A DNA stretch of 64,000 nt from Opisthocomus hoazin (GCF_030867145.1 NC_134429.1:15252677-15316676), one strand, 5' to 3'; numbered from the stretch's first letter, positions 52,301 to 61,866 are shown. A program made the numbers and translations. The notes: generated by a model from the sequence alone, not told the origin.

Positions 52301-55300
52301 TCGGCCTCCCGCCGCTGCCGCTCCCGCCGCTCCCGCTCCAGCCGCTCCCGCAGCCCCGCCAGCTCCCGCCGCAGCTCCCGCGCCCGGCTCCGGCCGCTCT
52401 CCCGCAGCTCCTCCAGCGCCCGGCCCTGCGCCGCCTTCTCCCGCGCCAGCCCCGCCGCCAGCTCGCTGCTCCGCGCCAGGGCGTCCCGCAGCCGCGCCCG
52501 CTCCCACCGCGCCCGGCTCCCCGCCGCCGCCAGCTCCCCGCAGCTGCCCCGCGCCTGCCGGGCACCCAGCGCGCTGGGGGGGGCAGGGGGGCACCCGCCG
52601 CATCCCCCTGCCCCATGGGTGCCCCCGTACGGGGGGGATGGGGAGGGGGTGCGGGGCAACTGGGAGGGGTGAGGGGCAACTGGGAGGGTGCGTGGGGCAA
52701 GTGGGAGGGTGAATGGGGCGACTGGGAGGGTGTGTGGGGCAACTGGGAGGGTGCATGGGGCAACTGGGAGGGATGGGGAGGGGGTGCGGAACAACTGGGA
52801 GGGGTGCGGGGCAACTGGGAGGGTACATGAGGCAACTGGGAGAAGGGCAACTGGGAGGGTGCATGGGGCAACTGGGAGGGGTGAGGCAACTGGGAGGGTG
52901 CAACTGGGAGGTTGCATGGGGCAACTGGGAGGGGTGAGGAGCAACTGGGAGGGTGCATGGGGCAACTGGGAGGGATGGGCAGGGGGTGCGGGGCATCAGG
53001 AAGGGTGCATGGGGCAACTGGGAGGGTGAATGGGGCAACTGGGAGGGGTGAGGGGCAACTGGGAGGTTGCATGGGGCAACTGGGAGGGGTGAGGAGCAAC
53101 TGGGAGGGTGCATGGGGCAACTGGGAGGGATGGGCAGGGGGTGCGGGGCACCCGCTGCACGGGGGTTCCCTACTGCACGGGGTCTGGGGGGCACCCGCTG
53201 CCTTGGGGGGTGCACCCAGTGCTTGTGGGGCTCACCCAGCACAGGGGGGTGCCGGGGGGGCACACGCAGCACCCACCTTGCTCAGCGCCTCGGCCAGTGC
53301 CTGGCGCTCGCCCCGCGCCACCTCAGCCTCCATCGCCGCCCTGCTGAGGGCCTCCCGCGCCTCCAGCAGCTCCCGCTGCGCCCTGGCCCGCTGCGCCTCC
53401 AGCTCCTCCACCTGCTGCTGGCTGCGGCGCCCGGGGGGCACCCGCCGCCGGGAGGGGGCTGCAGCACCCGGCCGGGGGCACCGCGGCACCCGCTGCTCCG
53501 CGGCACCCGCTTGGGGGGGGGGGGGGGCTGCAGCATCTGCTGCTTTGCAGCACCCATTCTGGGGGGGGGGGGGGGGTTGCAGCACCCTCTGAAGCTTTGT
53601 ACCCACCCATTGGGGGGTTGCAGCACCCACCTTGGGGAGGGGGACCTCGTAGCACCCACCGTAGGGGGGGCTTCAGGGGTCTCACTTTGGGGGTTGCAGC
53701 ACCCACTGAGGTTTTGCAGCACCCACTGAAGTTACTGGGGGGGGGGGGTTGCAGCACCCACCCACCCAGGAGACCCACTTGGGGGGTTGCAGCACCCACT
53801 GAGGTTTTGCAGCACCCACTTGGGGGAGGGGAAGCTGCAACACCCAATTTGGGGGGGGGGAAGAGAGGTGGCAGCACCCACATCAGGGGGGCTTCAGGGG
53901 ACCCACTTGGGGGGTTGCAGCACCCACTGAGGTTTTGCACCCACCCATGGGGGGGTTGCAGCACCCACCTACCCAGGGGACCCCACTTGGGGAGGGGGGT
54001 GGGGGGTGTTGCAGCACCCACTGAGGTTTTGCAGCACCCACTTGGTGGGGGGGGGGGAAGCTGCAACACCCAGTCTGGGTGGGGCGAGGAGAGAGGTGGC
54101 AGCACCCACACTGGGGGGGCTTCAGGGGACCCACTGAGATTATGCAGCACCCACTTGGGGGGGGTGGCAGCACCCACCTCGGGTGGGGGCAAGGTGTCAG
54201 CACCCAGATTTAGGGAGAGGCTGCAGGGAGCCCCCCGGGGTTTCGCGGCCCCCACGTGGCCCCCCCCGCGCCCCCACCTGCGCTGCAGCTGCAGGCGAGC
54301 GGCCTCGGCGTCGCGGGCGGCCTCGTCGCGGGCGTCCTCCAGCCCCTCGCCCCGGCGCTGCAGCTGCGCCCGCTCCTGCTGCAGGGCCCCCGCGCGCTGC
54401 TGCTCCCCGGCCAGAGCCTCCTCCGCCCGCAGCCGCTCCCTGCCCGACGGACAGACGGACACGGGTGGGCTGGGCGGACGGACGGACGCGGGTGGGCACA
54501 CCGGGGTGGAGAGATGCACAGGGATGCGTGTGGACGGACAGATGGCCAGAGATGAATGTGCGGGGAGGGATGGACAGACGGACAGACAGGGCTGGACACT
54601 CAGGGACAGACAGGCATAGCGAGGCAGGGAGGGATGGACAGACGGACAGACAGGGCAGGTCGCCCAGGGACAGACAGGCACGGCGAGGCAGGCAGGGACA
54701 GACAGATGGACGGACAGGGCCGGACGCCCAGGGACAGACAGGCACGGCAAGGCAGGGAGGGACGGACAGACGGACAGACAGGGCCGGACGCCCAGGGACA
54801 GACAGCACGGTGAGGCATGGAGGGATGGACAGACAGACAGACAGGGCAGGATGTACCAGAACAGACAGCACTGCGAGGCAGGGAGGGACAGACAGACGGA
54901 CAGACAGGGCCAGATGCCCAGGGACAGACAGGCACAGCGAGGCAGGCAGGGACGGACAGACGGACGGACAGGGCCGGACGCCCAGGGACAGACAGGCACG
55001 GCGAGGCAGGCAGGGACGGACAGACGGACAGGGCAGGGCGCATGGGGTGCGATGCACAGGGATGCATGCACAGACAGACTAACGCCCCAGGATGGAGGCA
55101 CAGAGGAGGACGGGTGAGCAGGGATGGACGGACAAACAGACAGGCTGGGGGGGTAGGACAGACAGACAGACAAGCCAGGATGCGCGAGGACAGACGGCCA
55201 TGCAGCAACACTCAGGGAGAGACGCAAAGGGACGGAGGGACAGACAGCCGCGCCGGGACGCACAGGGACAGACAGACGTGCGGGGAGACACGGCGACAGG

Positions 55301-58300
55301 TACAGAGGGGTGGACGGACGGACAGACAGACAGACGGGTCAGGGTGCACGGGGCCAGACGAACACGAGGATCCAAGCACAGGGATGGCCCCGCAGGGAGC
55401 TCGGGACAGGCGGACGCAGCTCGGGACAGACGGACGGGCAGTGGGTACCTGCGCAGGACCTCGCCCTCGGCGCGCAGGCAGGCCACCTCCCGCAGGGCCT
55501 CATCCTGCGCCCGCCGGCAGTCCCTGGCTTCGGCGCTGAGCTGCTCCAGCCGCTGCTCCAGGGTCCCCAGCCGCCTCTCGCTGTCCCCCAGCTCCCGCCG
55601 CAGGCTCTCGGCCACCTCCCGGCTGGCCTCCGCCTGGCCCTGGGCATCCTTGGGGGGGGACAAGGGGAAAGGGGGGGGTCAGCCTTCATCATCATCATCA
55701 TCATCTTCCTCCCGCAGCCCCCTCCCGGCGCTCACCTGCAGCTGGAGGCGGCGGCGGCGCAGGGCAGCGTGCACGGCGGCGACGGCGGCGCTGGGTGAGG
55801 GGCTGCGGGGAGGGGACGCAGGGGGACGCGGCGGGGAGTCCGGGGGTAGCGGTGGCTGCTCGGGGTCGTCTGCCAGCGCCGCCTGCGAGGGGACGGGGAG
55901 AGCCCCCGGGTCACTGAGGGGAAACTGAGGCAGGGGAGGGGAAACTGAGGTGGGGGGGGAAACTGAGGCGGGGAGGGGGAAACTGAGGCGGGGAGGGGGA
56001 AACTGAGGCGGGGAGGGGGAAACTGAGGTGGGGAAGGGGATTGGGAACGGGCAGTTGCTGGCACCTGGGTGACCTCCCGCAGCATCTGGCGGAGCAGCTC
56101 CACCTCTGAGCGCAAGGCCTGCACCTCCTCTGGCGATGGCTCCTGGGCACGCGAGGCCTCCTGCGAAGCCCGTCGGCGCGGCGTCAGGCACGGCCGGCCG
56201 CCGTCGGGCCTCAGCGCCGTGCCCAGGCGCACGTCGCACCCCGGCAGGTATCGTGCATCGCAACTCGGCACGCATCGCACCGCGGCAGGCGGCCGGCATC
56301 GCGCTCCGGCACACAGCGCGCTCTGGTCTGCATCATGCATCACGCTCTAGCACGCATCATGGCTCAGCGTGCATCGTGCTCCTGCATGCAGCACACCCTG
56401 ACGTGCATCGTGCACCAAGCTCCTGCCTGCATCACACTCTGGTCTGCATCGTGCATCATGCCCTGCCATGCATCACGGATCAGCATGCACCGTGCTCCTG
56501 CATGCAGCACACCCTGATATGTATCATGCATCACAGCTCAGCATGCATCGTGTCTCAGCATGCGTCGTGCTCCTGCATGCATCACACCCTCACATGCATC
56601 ATGCCCTAGCATGCATCATGTCTCATTGTGCATCGTGCTGCTGCATGCACCACACTCTGGTCTGCACCGTGCATCAAGCTCCTGCATGCATCACGGCTCA
56701 GCGTGCATCGTGCTCCTGCATGCATCGCACCCTGACATGCATCATACGTCAAGCTCCTGCATGCATCACACTCTCCTCTGCATCGTGCATCATGCTCTAG
56801 CATGCATCACAGCTCAGCATGCATCATGCATCTGCATGCATCACACTCTGGTCTGCATTGTGCATCATGCTCTAGCATGCATCACGGCTCGGCATGCATC
56901 GTGCTCCCGCACGCATCGCACCCTGGCATGTACCGTGCATCACGCTCCAGCATGCATCAGGGCCTGGCGTGCATCATGCATCGTGGCTCAGCACGCATCG
57001 CGCTCCTGCACGCATCGCACCCTGGCATGCACCATGCATCACGCTCCCGCATGCATCATGTTACAGCGTGCATCACGCACCGTGCTCTAGCATGCATCAC
57101 GTCTCAGCACGCATCGCAGCCTGGCATGCGCCACGCATCGCGCTCCAGCAGGCAACGCGCCCGGTGTGCATCAGGCCCCTGGGCTTGGTGGGCACCGCGC
57201 CCGGCACCCCGCTGCGCCCCCCGCCCTGCCACACCCCCCGCCCCGCTACGCGCTGCGCATCCCGCACCAACGCGTACCGTGGCTCGGCTGCGCATCGCGC
57301 CCCGCATCCCGGCACCCCCAGACCCGCCACGCACCCCCCTCCCCGAGACGCCTGCGCTCACCAGGCTCCGCAGCTGCAGCGTCAGCGTCTCCACCGCCCG
57401 CTCCTTCTCCCCGTCCTCAGCCCGCAGCCGCTCCAGCGCCGCCACCAGCTCCGCCAGCCTGCGGCGACACACCGGGCAGCACCGGGACCCCAAGGACCCC
57501 CAAGAAAAATCAAACCGACCCCCCCCCACCCCGGTACCTGGCGCTGAGGGCGGCTTTCTCCAGGTCGGCGTCCCGCGCCCGCGCCGCCAGCTGCTCCTCC
57601 AGCTGCGCCAGCCGCATGGCCTGCGCCTCCCGCGCGGCGCCCGCCTGGCTCTCGGCCACCCGCAGGTTGGCGGCCAGGTGAAGGCACGCGGCGTGCGCCG
57701 CCCTGCCCGCCCGCGACGCCTCGTGGCCCAGCTCCGCCAGATCCCTGCAGCGGGGGACGCACGGTTGGACCTGGCCACCGCTGGGTCCCCAGGGACCTCC
57801 AAAGACCCCCCTCCAGTGACCTCTCGGTGGTGGCTTTCATCTCCCCGAAGTGCCGCCTGAAGGCCACCACTTGTCTCCAGAGGGTCAGGAGCCGGCTGTG
57901 CTCGTTGCTGAAGTAGGCGTTGAAGGACTGCCCGGGGGGGACGGAGTGGCGTGGGTGCCCCCCCAGCCTGCACCCATCAGACCCCTCGGTCTGTCGCAGT
58001 CAGCAGCCCCCCCGCCCCAGCTCCCCTTCGCCCTGCACGGAGAGGGACACGGGGGACGCAGCCCTCTGCCATGCATCGCCCTCCCGTCACGTGCTGCATC
58101 ACCCACTCCCCCAAATTCTTCTCCGTGCAACATCCCCCGTGGGCCCACGTCCCTCCCTGGGGTCCCACATCCCTCCCTGGGGTCCCGCATCCCTCCCCGG
58201 GGTCCCACATCCCTTTCCAAGCCACATCGCTGCATCCTTCTGCCTTGCGTCCCCCTCCCACCACGCGCTGCATCCCCTGCACCCCTAAATTCTTCTCTGT

Positions 58301-60172
58301 GCAACACGGCCCCGCAGCCTTCCTGGTGGTCCTGCATCCCTCTCTGCATCCCTTCACCCCTTTCCACGCCACATCCCTGCATCCCGCTGCCTCCCATCCC
58401 TCTCCTCGCCACCCCCCATCCTGCTCCCTGCCGTATCCCCGGGTTCCCCCCCCACACCCCGGGGCCCCCCCAAACCTCCTCCTCGCGCCTCCACTCCGCC
58501 TCGCGCTGCTCCAGCTCATCCCGCGCCCGCGCCCAGTCGGCCGTCAGCTTGCGGATGTCCTCACTCAGCGCCGCGTTGGCCACGTTGGCTTGTTCCAGCT
58601 GCTCCCGCAGCATCGAGTTCACCTGCACCAGGCTGCTGCTCCTGGGGTGGGGGGGGTCACACGTGGCCGGAGCATCACCCCAGGGTGGGGTGGGGGGTCC
58701 CACAGCTCCCCGCAGACCCCCGCTCACCTCTGCTGCTCCTCTTCCAGCCGGATCAAGGCGTTCTCCAGCTCGTTGCTGCTCTCCTCCTCCGGCTGCGAGC
58801 TGCTCGCATCCAGCTGGCTCTGTGGGGACATCAGCCCGCTCGCCATCACCCCAATTTGGGGGTGGGGGGGCGGCTTTGGTGCTGGGGGGCTCCCCAAAAC
58901 CATCCCTCACCGTCAGCCTCTCCTGCTCCAGCTCCGTCGCCTTCTCCAGCAGCTGCTGCTCCACTTCGCCACATTTCTTCTTATACTGCAACACCTGGGC
59001 GGAGGAGACGGGGTGGGTGACACCACGGGGGTCCCCAAAATGTCCCTGCGTCCCCCGGGGAGGATTTACCTTGGCTTGGAGCTTCTGCACCAGCTGGGCT
59101 TGCCGCTGCTGGCCCTCCTGGTAGGCCTGCAGCTTGCGCTTGTAGGCGGCTTGTTCCTCCTCCAGCAGCCGCCGCAGCTCCACGTTGTGCTGCACCAGGC
59201 TCCGGCTCTCCACCGCCTCCCGCTCGCCCGTCTCCAGCCGCAGGGTTTGCTCCAGCTGGGATGACGGGGGGGATGCAGGAGATGCCGGGATACCCCCAGC
59301 CCACCCATCGGGATGATGCTACACACACCCCCCCCCAGCACCCACTCGCAACACCCCATCCCCCACAAAGCCATCGCTTCGGGGTGGGCCTACAGCAAAC
59401 CCCCGAGGGCCCCCCAAATTTTGCATCCAACCCCCCCCCCCCTTCCCATCCACAGGCAGGGGATGAATTGGAAAAATTGGAGGTGCTGTTAAAAACAATC
59501 CAACTTTGAATCTGGGGGTTCAGCAAAGCCCCATCCCGGCTGACGGATCAAGGATCCTCAGGCTCAGCGCTGGCGATTCCCCTCGGGGTATTTTCCTGAC
59601 ATTTGCTTTTTTTTCTGTACCTAACCAGGCACAAACAGAGGAGCTGCCCCCCAAAAAACCCAGCAGCCCCTCGATTCCGGTCTCCCCAGGAGCCACGCTC
59701 AGCACCTGGCTGCTGCCCAAAGCCCTTTTACTCCCCCCGTTGCCACGGCAAAGGGATGGGAAGGCGAGGGATGCTGATGGGGGGGTCCCTACTTCCCAAA
59801 AAGTGGCGGGGTAAACAAAATAGGGACGGGGGGGGGTGCTTTGGGCATCCCGCAGGACGAGCCCCGGCAAGCCGCGACAGGTCCAGGCAAGTCGGATGCA
59901 CGGCACCAAAATTCCCATCACCGGGACAACGCGAGACGCCGCAGCATCTCCAGCTCCGAGCGCAGCGAATGCAAAGGTTCTGCCTTGATTTTGGGGTTAA
60001 AATGGGTGGGTTTGGGTTAACGCAGCCGCTGACCTACCCGCTCGCTGATGGCGTTGTACTTGATGGCCAACTCATCGCGCTCGGCCCGGCTCTGAGCCAG
60101 CAGGTCCTCGACACGCGACAGCTCCTGCTGCAGGATGCGGTTCTCCTCCTGGAGGGACAGCAGCGAGGACAT
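37380..60172 (-). CDS. CROCC: Rootletin (CROCC), 34 coding exons; N-terminus uncertain
   Basis: Structural coiled-coil protein of the ciliary rootlet and centrosome linker. From the ATG at 60172 it reads 1,781 aa without a break (human 2,017). MSSLLSLQEENRILQQELSR aligns with human residues from about 73, so an N-terminal piece is missing or elsewhere. Nearly all is heptad coiled coil rich in Glu, Arg, Ala and Leu. Exceptions are a Pro-rich break at about 391-439 and nine Glu at 693-701 (exon 52201-52554). Diagnostic matches: KLQAYQEGQQRQAQLVQKLQ, FNAYFSNEHSRLL, EALRRSNEELRAAL, LSAAEGRAQGLEAELAR, ALRLEKDKGALKKTLDK. Exons 5' to 3': 60038-60172 (exon to 60189), 59070-59255, 58911-58994, 58728-58819, 58476-58641, 57821-57927, 57538-57744, 57362-57458, 56065-56160, 55736-55882, 55449-55648, 54278-54439, 53277-53421, 52201-52554, 51187-51380, 50975-51102, 49843-49994, 49636-49737, 49425-49559, 48591-48722, 48287-48525, 46765-46924, 46514-46681, 44694-45030, 43573-43700, 43379-43499, 41719-41876, 41435-41638, 41175-41351, 40945-41094, 39722-39880, 38628-38759, 37520-37660, 37380-37430. 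All phases join and all introns are GT-AG. The C-terminus EVARQPTSI is shorter than human's. Confidence 0.93.
37690..38570. repeat. CROCC last-but-one intron: roughly 60-65 bp minisatellite
   Basis: About 14 units built from CCCAGCACCATCCCAGTACA, AGCACCAGCATC and CAAACTGGGATGAGCCCC lie between exons 38628-38759 and 37520-37660. Units vary in length through small indels. Confidence 0.92.
38831..39480. repeat. CROCC intron: AT-rich array, about 650 bp
   Basis: Irregular repeats of ATAAATATATAAAATACAAA and ACTATAAGTATAT, with a recurrent block of roughly 45-50 bp. It is almost pure A/T inside a gene that is otherwise strongly GC-rich. It fills most of the 962-bp intron between exons 39722-39880 and 38628-38759. 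Confidence 0.95.
39900..40920. repeat. CROCC intron: G-rich irregular minisatellite
   Basis: Phrases GGGGGCTGCATGGGGGCAAC, AGGGTGCTATGGGGGGGCAA, GGGGCCATAGGGTGCTG and GGTCTTATATGGGGGCAAT recur in blocks of roughly 75-110 bp. It fills the intron between exons 40945-41094 and 39722-39880. Confidence 0.9.
41925..43220. repeat. CROCC intron: roughly 42-45 bp minisatellite with a higher-order copy
   Basis: The basic unit is TTTACCAGTTTTACTGGGGT plus TTAC, GGGGATGCACAGGGGGT. A block of about 140 bp at about 42165-42300 (TGTTACTGAGGTTGATGGGG, then AAGGCACAGGTGGGTTTACC) recurs nearly unchanged at about 42495-42635, about 325 bp away. This shows amplification of a multi-unit segment. It lies between exons 43379-43499 and 41719-41876. 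Confidence 0.93.
43800..44640. repeat. CROCC intron: GGGACCCCAGGGATG minisatellite (downstream of exon 44694-45030)
   Basis: Units of about 36-45 bp: GGGTATGGGGGACCCCAGGG, ATGCAGGGGATGGAGCAA. This is the same family and orientation as 45060-46500 on the other side of the single 337-bp exon 44694-45030. Confidence 0.93.
45060..46505. repeat. CROCC intron: GGGACCCCAGGGATG minisatellite (upstream of exon 44694-45030)
   Basis: A strict 72-bp unit (two half-units: GATGCAGGGGTAGAGCAATA and GGGACCCCCAGGGATGGAGC) is nearly invariant over about 45160-45520. More diverged units continue to about 46505. It has the same family and orientation as 43800-44640. Confidence 0.95.
46940..48240. repeat. CROCC intron: C-rich minisatellite, units about 85-90 bp
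   Basis: Units contain CCCAACTCCTGCATCTCCCA, TCTTGGGGGTCTCCTC and CCCAGCACCCAAAACATCGC. About 14 copies fill the intron between exons 48287-48525 and 46765-46924. Each unit includes the internal palindrome-like CCCA-TCTTGGGGG. Confidence 0.93.
48745..49420. repeat. CROCC intron: roughly 30-38 bp G-rich minisatellite
   Basis: Units like GGGGGGTTGCAATGGGGGGA and TGCCCAGGCATGGG, with a variable ATGCC/GGCAT pair, lie between exons 49425-49559 and 48591-48722. About 18 copies. Confidence 0.9.
50060..50960. repeat. CROCC intron: purine-rich GATGGGGATGAGGATGAAGA array
   Basis: Hexamer- and trinucleotide-like units (GATGGG, GATGAG, GATGAA) form larger blocks of 60-70 bp. The + strand is almost pure purine plus T, so the transcribed RNA (minus strand) is C/T-rich with repeated ATC and CATCC. 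It separates exons 50975-51102 and 49843-49994. Confidence 0.93.
51405..52196. repeat. CROCC intron downstream of exon 52201-52554: CCCAGTTG array (left arm)
   Basis: The outer part (51405-51780) has 20-bp units CCTCCCAGTTGACCCACGCA. The inner part (about 51840-52196) has units CCTCCCAGTTGCCCCATGCA, alternating with CTTGCCCCTCACCCCTCCCA and TGCCCCGCACCCTCTCCCCA. The inner part is complementary to the array at 52620-53155 on the other side of the exon. Confidence 0.94.
52620..53155. repeat. CROCC intron upstream of exon 52201-52554: CAACTGGG array (right arm, inverted)
   Basis: Units TGCATGGGGCAACTGGGAGG, GGTGAGGGGCAACTGGGAGG and GGGGAGGGGGTGCGGGGCAA are the reverse complement of the units at 51840-52196. 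The two arrays are in opposite orientation, with the 354-bp exon between them. Some blocks of this arm (52910-53000 and 53070-53150) are themselves near-identical. Confidence 0.94.
53450..54240. repeat. CROCC intron: GCAGCACCCACTTGGGGG array
   Basis: Irregular units GGGTTGCAGCACCCACTGAG and GTTTTGCAGCACCCACTTGG with long G-runs. A block of about 170 bp starting near 53760 recurs near 53900 and 54000. It lies between exons 54278-54439 and 53277-53421. Confidence 0.9.
54450..55440. repeat. CROCC intron: 64-bp GACGGACAGACGG array
   Basis: Regular 64-bp units (GGGACAGACAGGCACGGCGA, then GGCAGGCAGGGACGGACAGA, then CAGGGCCGGACGCCCA) run from about 54590 to 55070. Looser GACA/GACGGACA repeats run to 55440. 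It fills the intron between exons 55449-55648 and 54278-54439. Confidence 0.94.
55680..55710. repeat. (ATC)n microsatellite
   Basis: About seven ATC triplets in the short CROCC intron between exons 55736-55882 and 55449-55648. Confidence 0.85.
55912..56040. repeat. CROCC intron: 20-bp GGGGAAACTGAGGCGGGGAG array
   Basis: Six units with tiny variants fill most of the 182-bp intron between exons 56065-56160 and 55736-55882. Confidence 0.93.
56230..57180. repeat. CROCC intron: ATGCAT/GCATGC-rich array
   Basis: Repeats of GCATGCATCATGCTCCTGCA, CATCGTGCATCA and CACGCATCGC in composite units of 40-90 bp. The sequence is unusually rich in the self-complementary hexamers ATGCAT and GCATGC and in alternating purine-pyrimidine runs. 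It lies between exons 57362-57458 and 56065-56160. Confidence 0.93.
57960..58460. repeat. CROCC intron: imperfect CATCCCTCCCTGGGGTCC repeats
   Basis: At 58150-58215 three units of about 20 bp (CCCTGGGGTCCCACATCCCT) occur in tandem. A larger block (CCTCCCACCACGCGCTGCAT, AAATTCTTCTCTGTGCAACA) resembles an earlier block at about 58080-58130. This is weaker than the other CROCC arrays. Confidence 0.7.
59256..60037 (-). other. CROCC: CROCC intron without tandem array
   Basis: Unique GC-rich sequence with a C-run near 59430 and no repeat or gene. It separates exons 60038-60189 and 59070-59255, and is one of the few longer CROCC introns that is not a minisatellite. Confidence 0.6.
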
Positions 60173-60419
60173 GGCCCCCGCGCCGGCCGCTGCGGGACGG
60201 GGACGGGGCTCAGGCCGACTCCGGAAAACAGCGGGATGGGGATCCGGCCCTGGGATGGAGCCAAGATGCCCTTTGCAGCCAAGAGCTGCTTTGTTCCTCG
60301 GGCGGGATGGGGGGGGGGGCTGGGCTGAGCCTTCCCCACGCACTCGGCCGAGGCCACAAAAAGCATTTTTTTTCCCCCCAGCTGCAAATGCTTCACCCCG
60401 TGCAACTCAGACATGCTCA

Positions 60420-61640
60420 GCGACGCAGTCTGCAACAGCAACACCGCTGCAGATTTGCAGTTGCGATCACGAAGCCGCCGCAGATTTGCAGTTGCGATCG
60501 CAAAACCGCCGCAGATTTATTATTGCGCTTGCAAACCCGCTGCAGATTTGCGTTTGCGGCCACGAAACCGCTGCCGAATCGCAGCTGCAGTCGCGAGATC
60601 CCCGCGGATTCGCCGCCGCAGTCCCAAGAGCGCTGCGGATTTAGAGCTGCAACCACAAAACTGCTGCGAATTTGCAGTTTGCGGGTCTCCAGCTGCAATC
60701 ACAAAGCTGCTGCATGTTCGTGGTCGCAACTAGGAGACTGCTGCTCCGTAAATTTGGAGCGAGTTTGGGATGGCAGGCGCAAATTTGCAGTGGTGGTCGT
60801 GAGACCGCTGGAAATTCACAGTTGCGATGGCACAAGCACTGCAACCTTGCAGCTGCGATCGCACGAGTGCTGCAGATCTGTGCTTGCGCTCACAAAACCC
60901 CCGCAAATCTGCAGTTACGATCGCAAACCTGCTGATTTACAGTCGCAACCGCAAGGCTGCCGCGATTACGATTGCAAAACGGCTGCAAACTGGTGTTTGC
61001 CATCGCAAAATCGCCGCTTATTTGCAGTTGCGACCATCTGCAACCGTCGCAGGTTGGTTTGCCATCGCAAAACCTCTACAAATGTGTTCACCAGCGCAAA
61101 ACTCCTCCAAACTTGTCTGCCATCCCAAACCCGCTCCAAACTTGTTTGCCATCTCAAAACTGCTCCAAATTTGCGCCTGTGATCCCAAAACCACTCCAAA
61201 CTTGCATCTGCAATCCCAAACCCGCTCCAAATTTGCGCCTGCGACCCCAAACCCACTCCAAATTGGCATCTGCCGTCCCAAACTCGCTCCAAATTTGTGC
61301 CTGCAATCCCAAACCCGCTCCAAATTGGCGTCTGCCGTCCCAAACCCGCTCCAAATTTGTGCCTGCGATCCCAAATCCGCTCCAAATTGATGTCTGCGAT
61401 ACCAAACCCACTGCAAAATTGTGTCTGCTGTCCTAAACACGCTTTAAATTTGTGCCTGCGATCCCAAACCCGCTCCAAATTAGCGTCGGCCATCCCAAAC
61501 CTGCTCCAAATCTGCGTCTGCCATCCCAAACCCTCTCCAAATCTGTGTCTGCCATCCCAAACCTGCTCCAAATCTTCATCTGCGATCCCAAACCCGCTCC
61601 AAATTTGGATCTGCGATCACAAGAGCGCTGCAGACTCACA
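60420..61640. repeat. 30-33 bp minisatellite 5' of CROCC coding exon 1
   Basis: About 37 units. From about 60430 to 61060 they are diverged forms of GCAGATTTGCAGTTGCGATC and GCAAAACCGCC, many with the palindrome GCGATCGC. From about 61100 to 61620 they are homogeneous: CCCAAACCCGCTCCAAATTT, GCGCCTGCGATC. The array lies between the exon ending at 60189 and the candidate first exon at 61828-61866, so it may be an intron or the promoter region. Confidence 0.94.
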
Positions 61641-61827
61641 GCAGCAATCCCAGAGCCGCCGCCGCCGATTCGCAAGCCGCGGTCACCAACGTGCCGCTCG
61701 CCCTCGCAAAGCCGGCGGCAGAACCGCCCTTCGCCATGGCAATCCCGCCGCTCCCCCGGGCCGTGGCTCCGCGGCCGCTCCCGCGAGAGCAGCCCCCCGG
61801 TTCCCGCCGCGGCGAGGGGGAACCCAC

Positions 61828-61866
61828 CTCAACCACAGCCTCCGCCGTGGGCTCCGCTTCGCTCAT
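61828..61866 (-). CDS. Candidate first coding exon of CROCC (MSEAEPTAEAVVE), speculative
   Basis: On the minus strand ATG begins a 13-codon frame MSEAEPTAEAVVE followed by a good donor GAG/gtgggt. The position, 1.6 kb upstream of the exon at 60038-60189, suits a first exon. Joined to the strong acceptor of that exon (60190/60191), it would be out of frame with MSSLLSLQ. A weaker acceptor 19 nt earlier (CCTGAG) would join in frame through PRPRPAAAGAGAM. It does not resemble the human N-terminus, MSLGLARAQEVELTLE. It could also be untranslated or chance. Confidence 0.25.

Noticed and set aside
51896-53272. 458-codon minus-strand frame across exon 52201-52554
   Set aside because: The middle part overlaps the rootletin exon in another frame, and the ends are array peptides (CTLPVAPHPSQLP).
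53323-55263. 646-codon minus-strand frame
   Set aside because: It includes parts of two true CROCC exons, some of it in the wrong frame, joined through two repeat arrays (SVCPSLPAC-type repeats). The real exons are 53277-53421 and 54278-54439.
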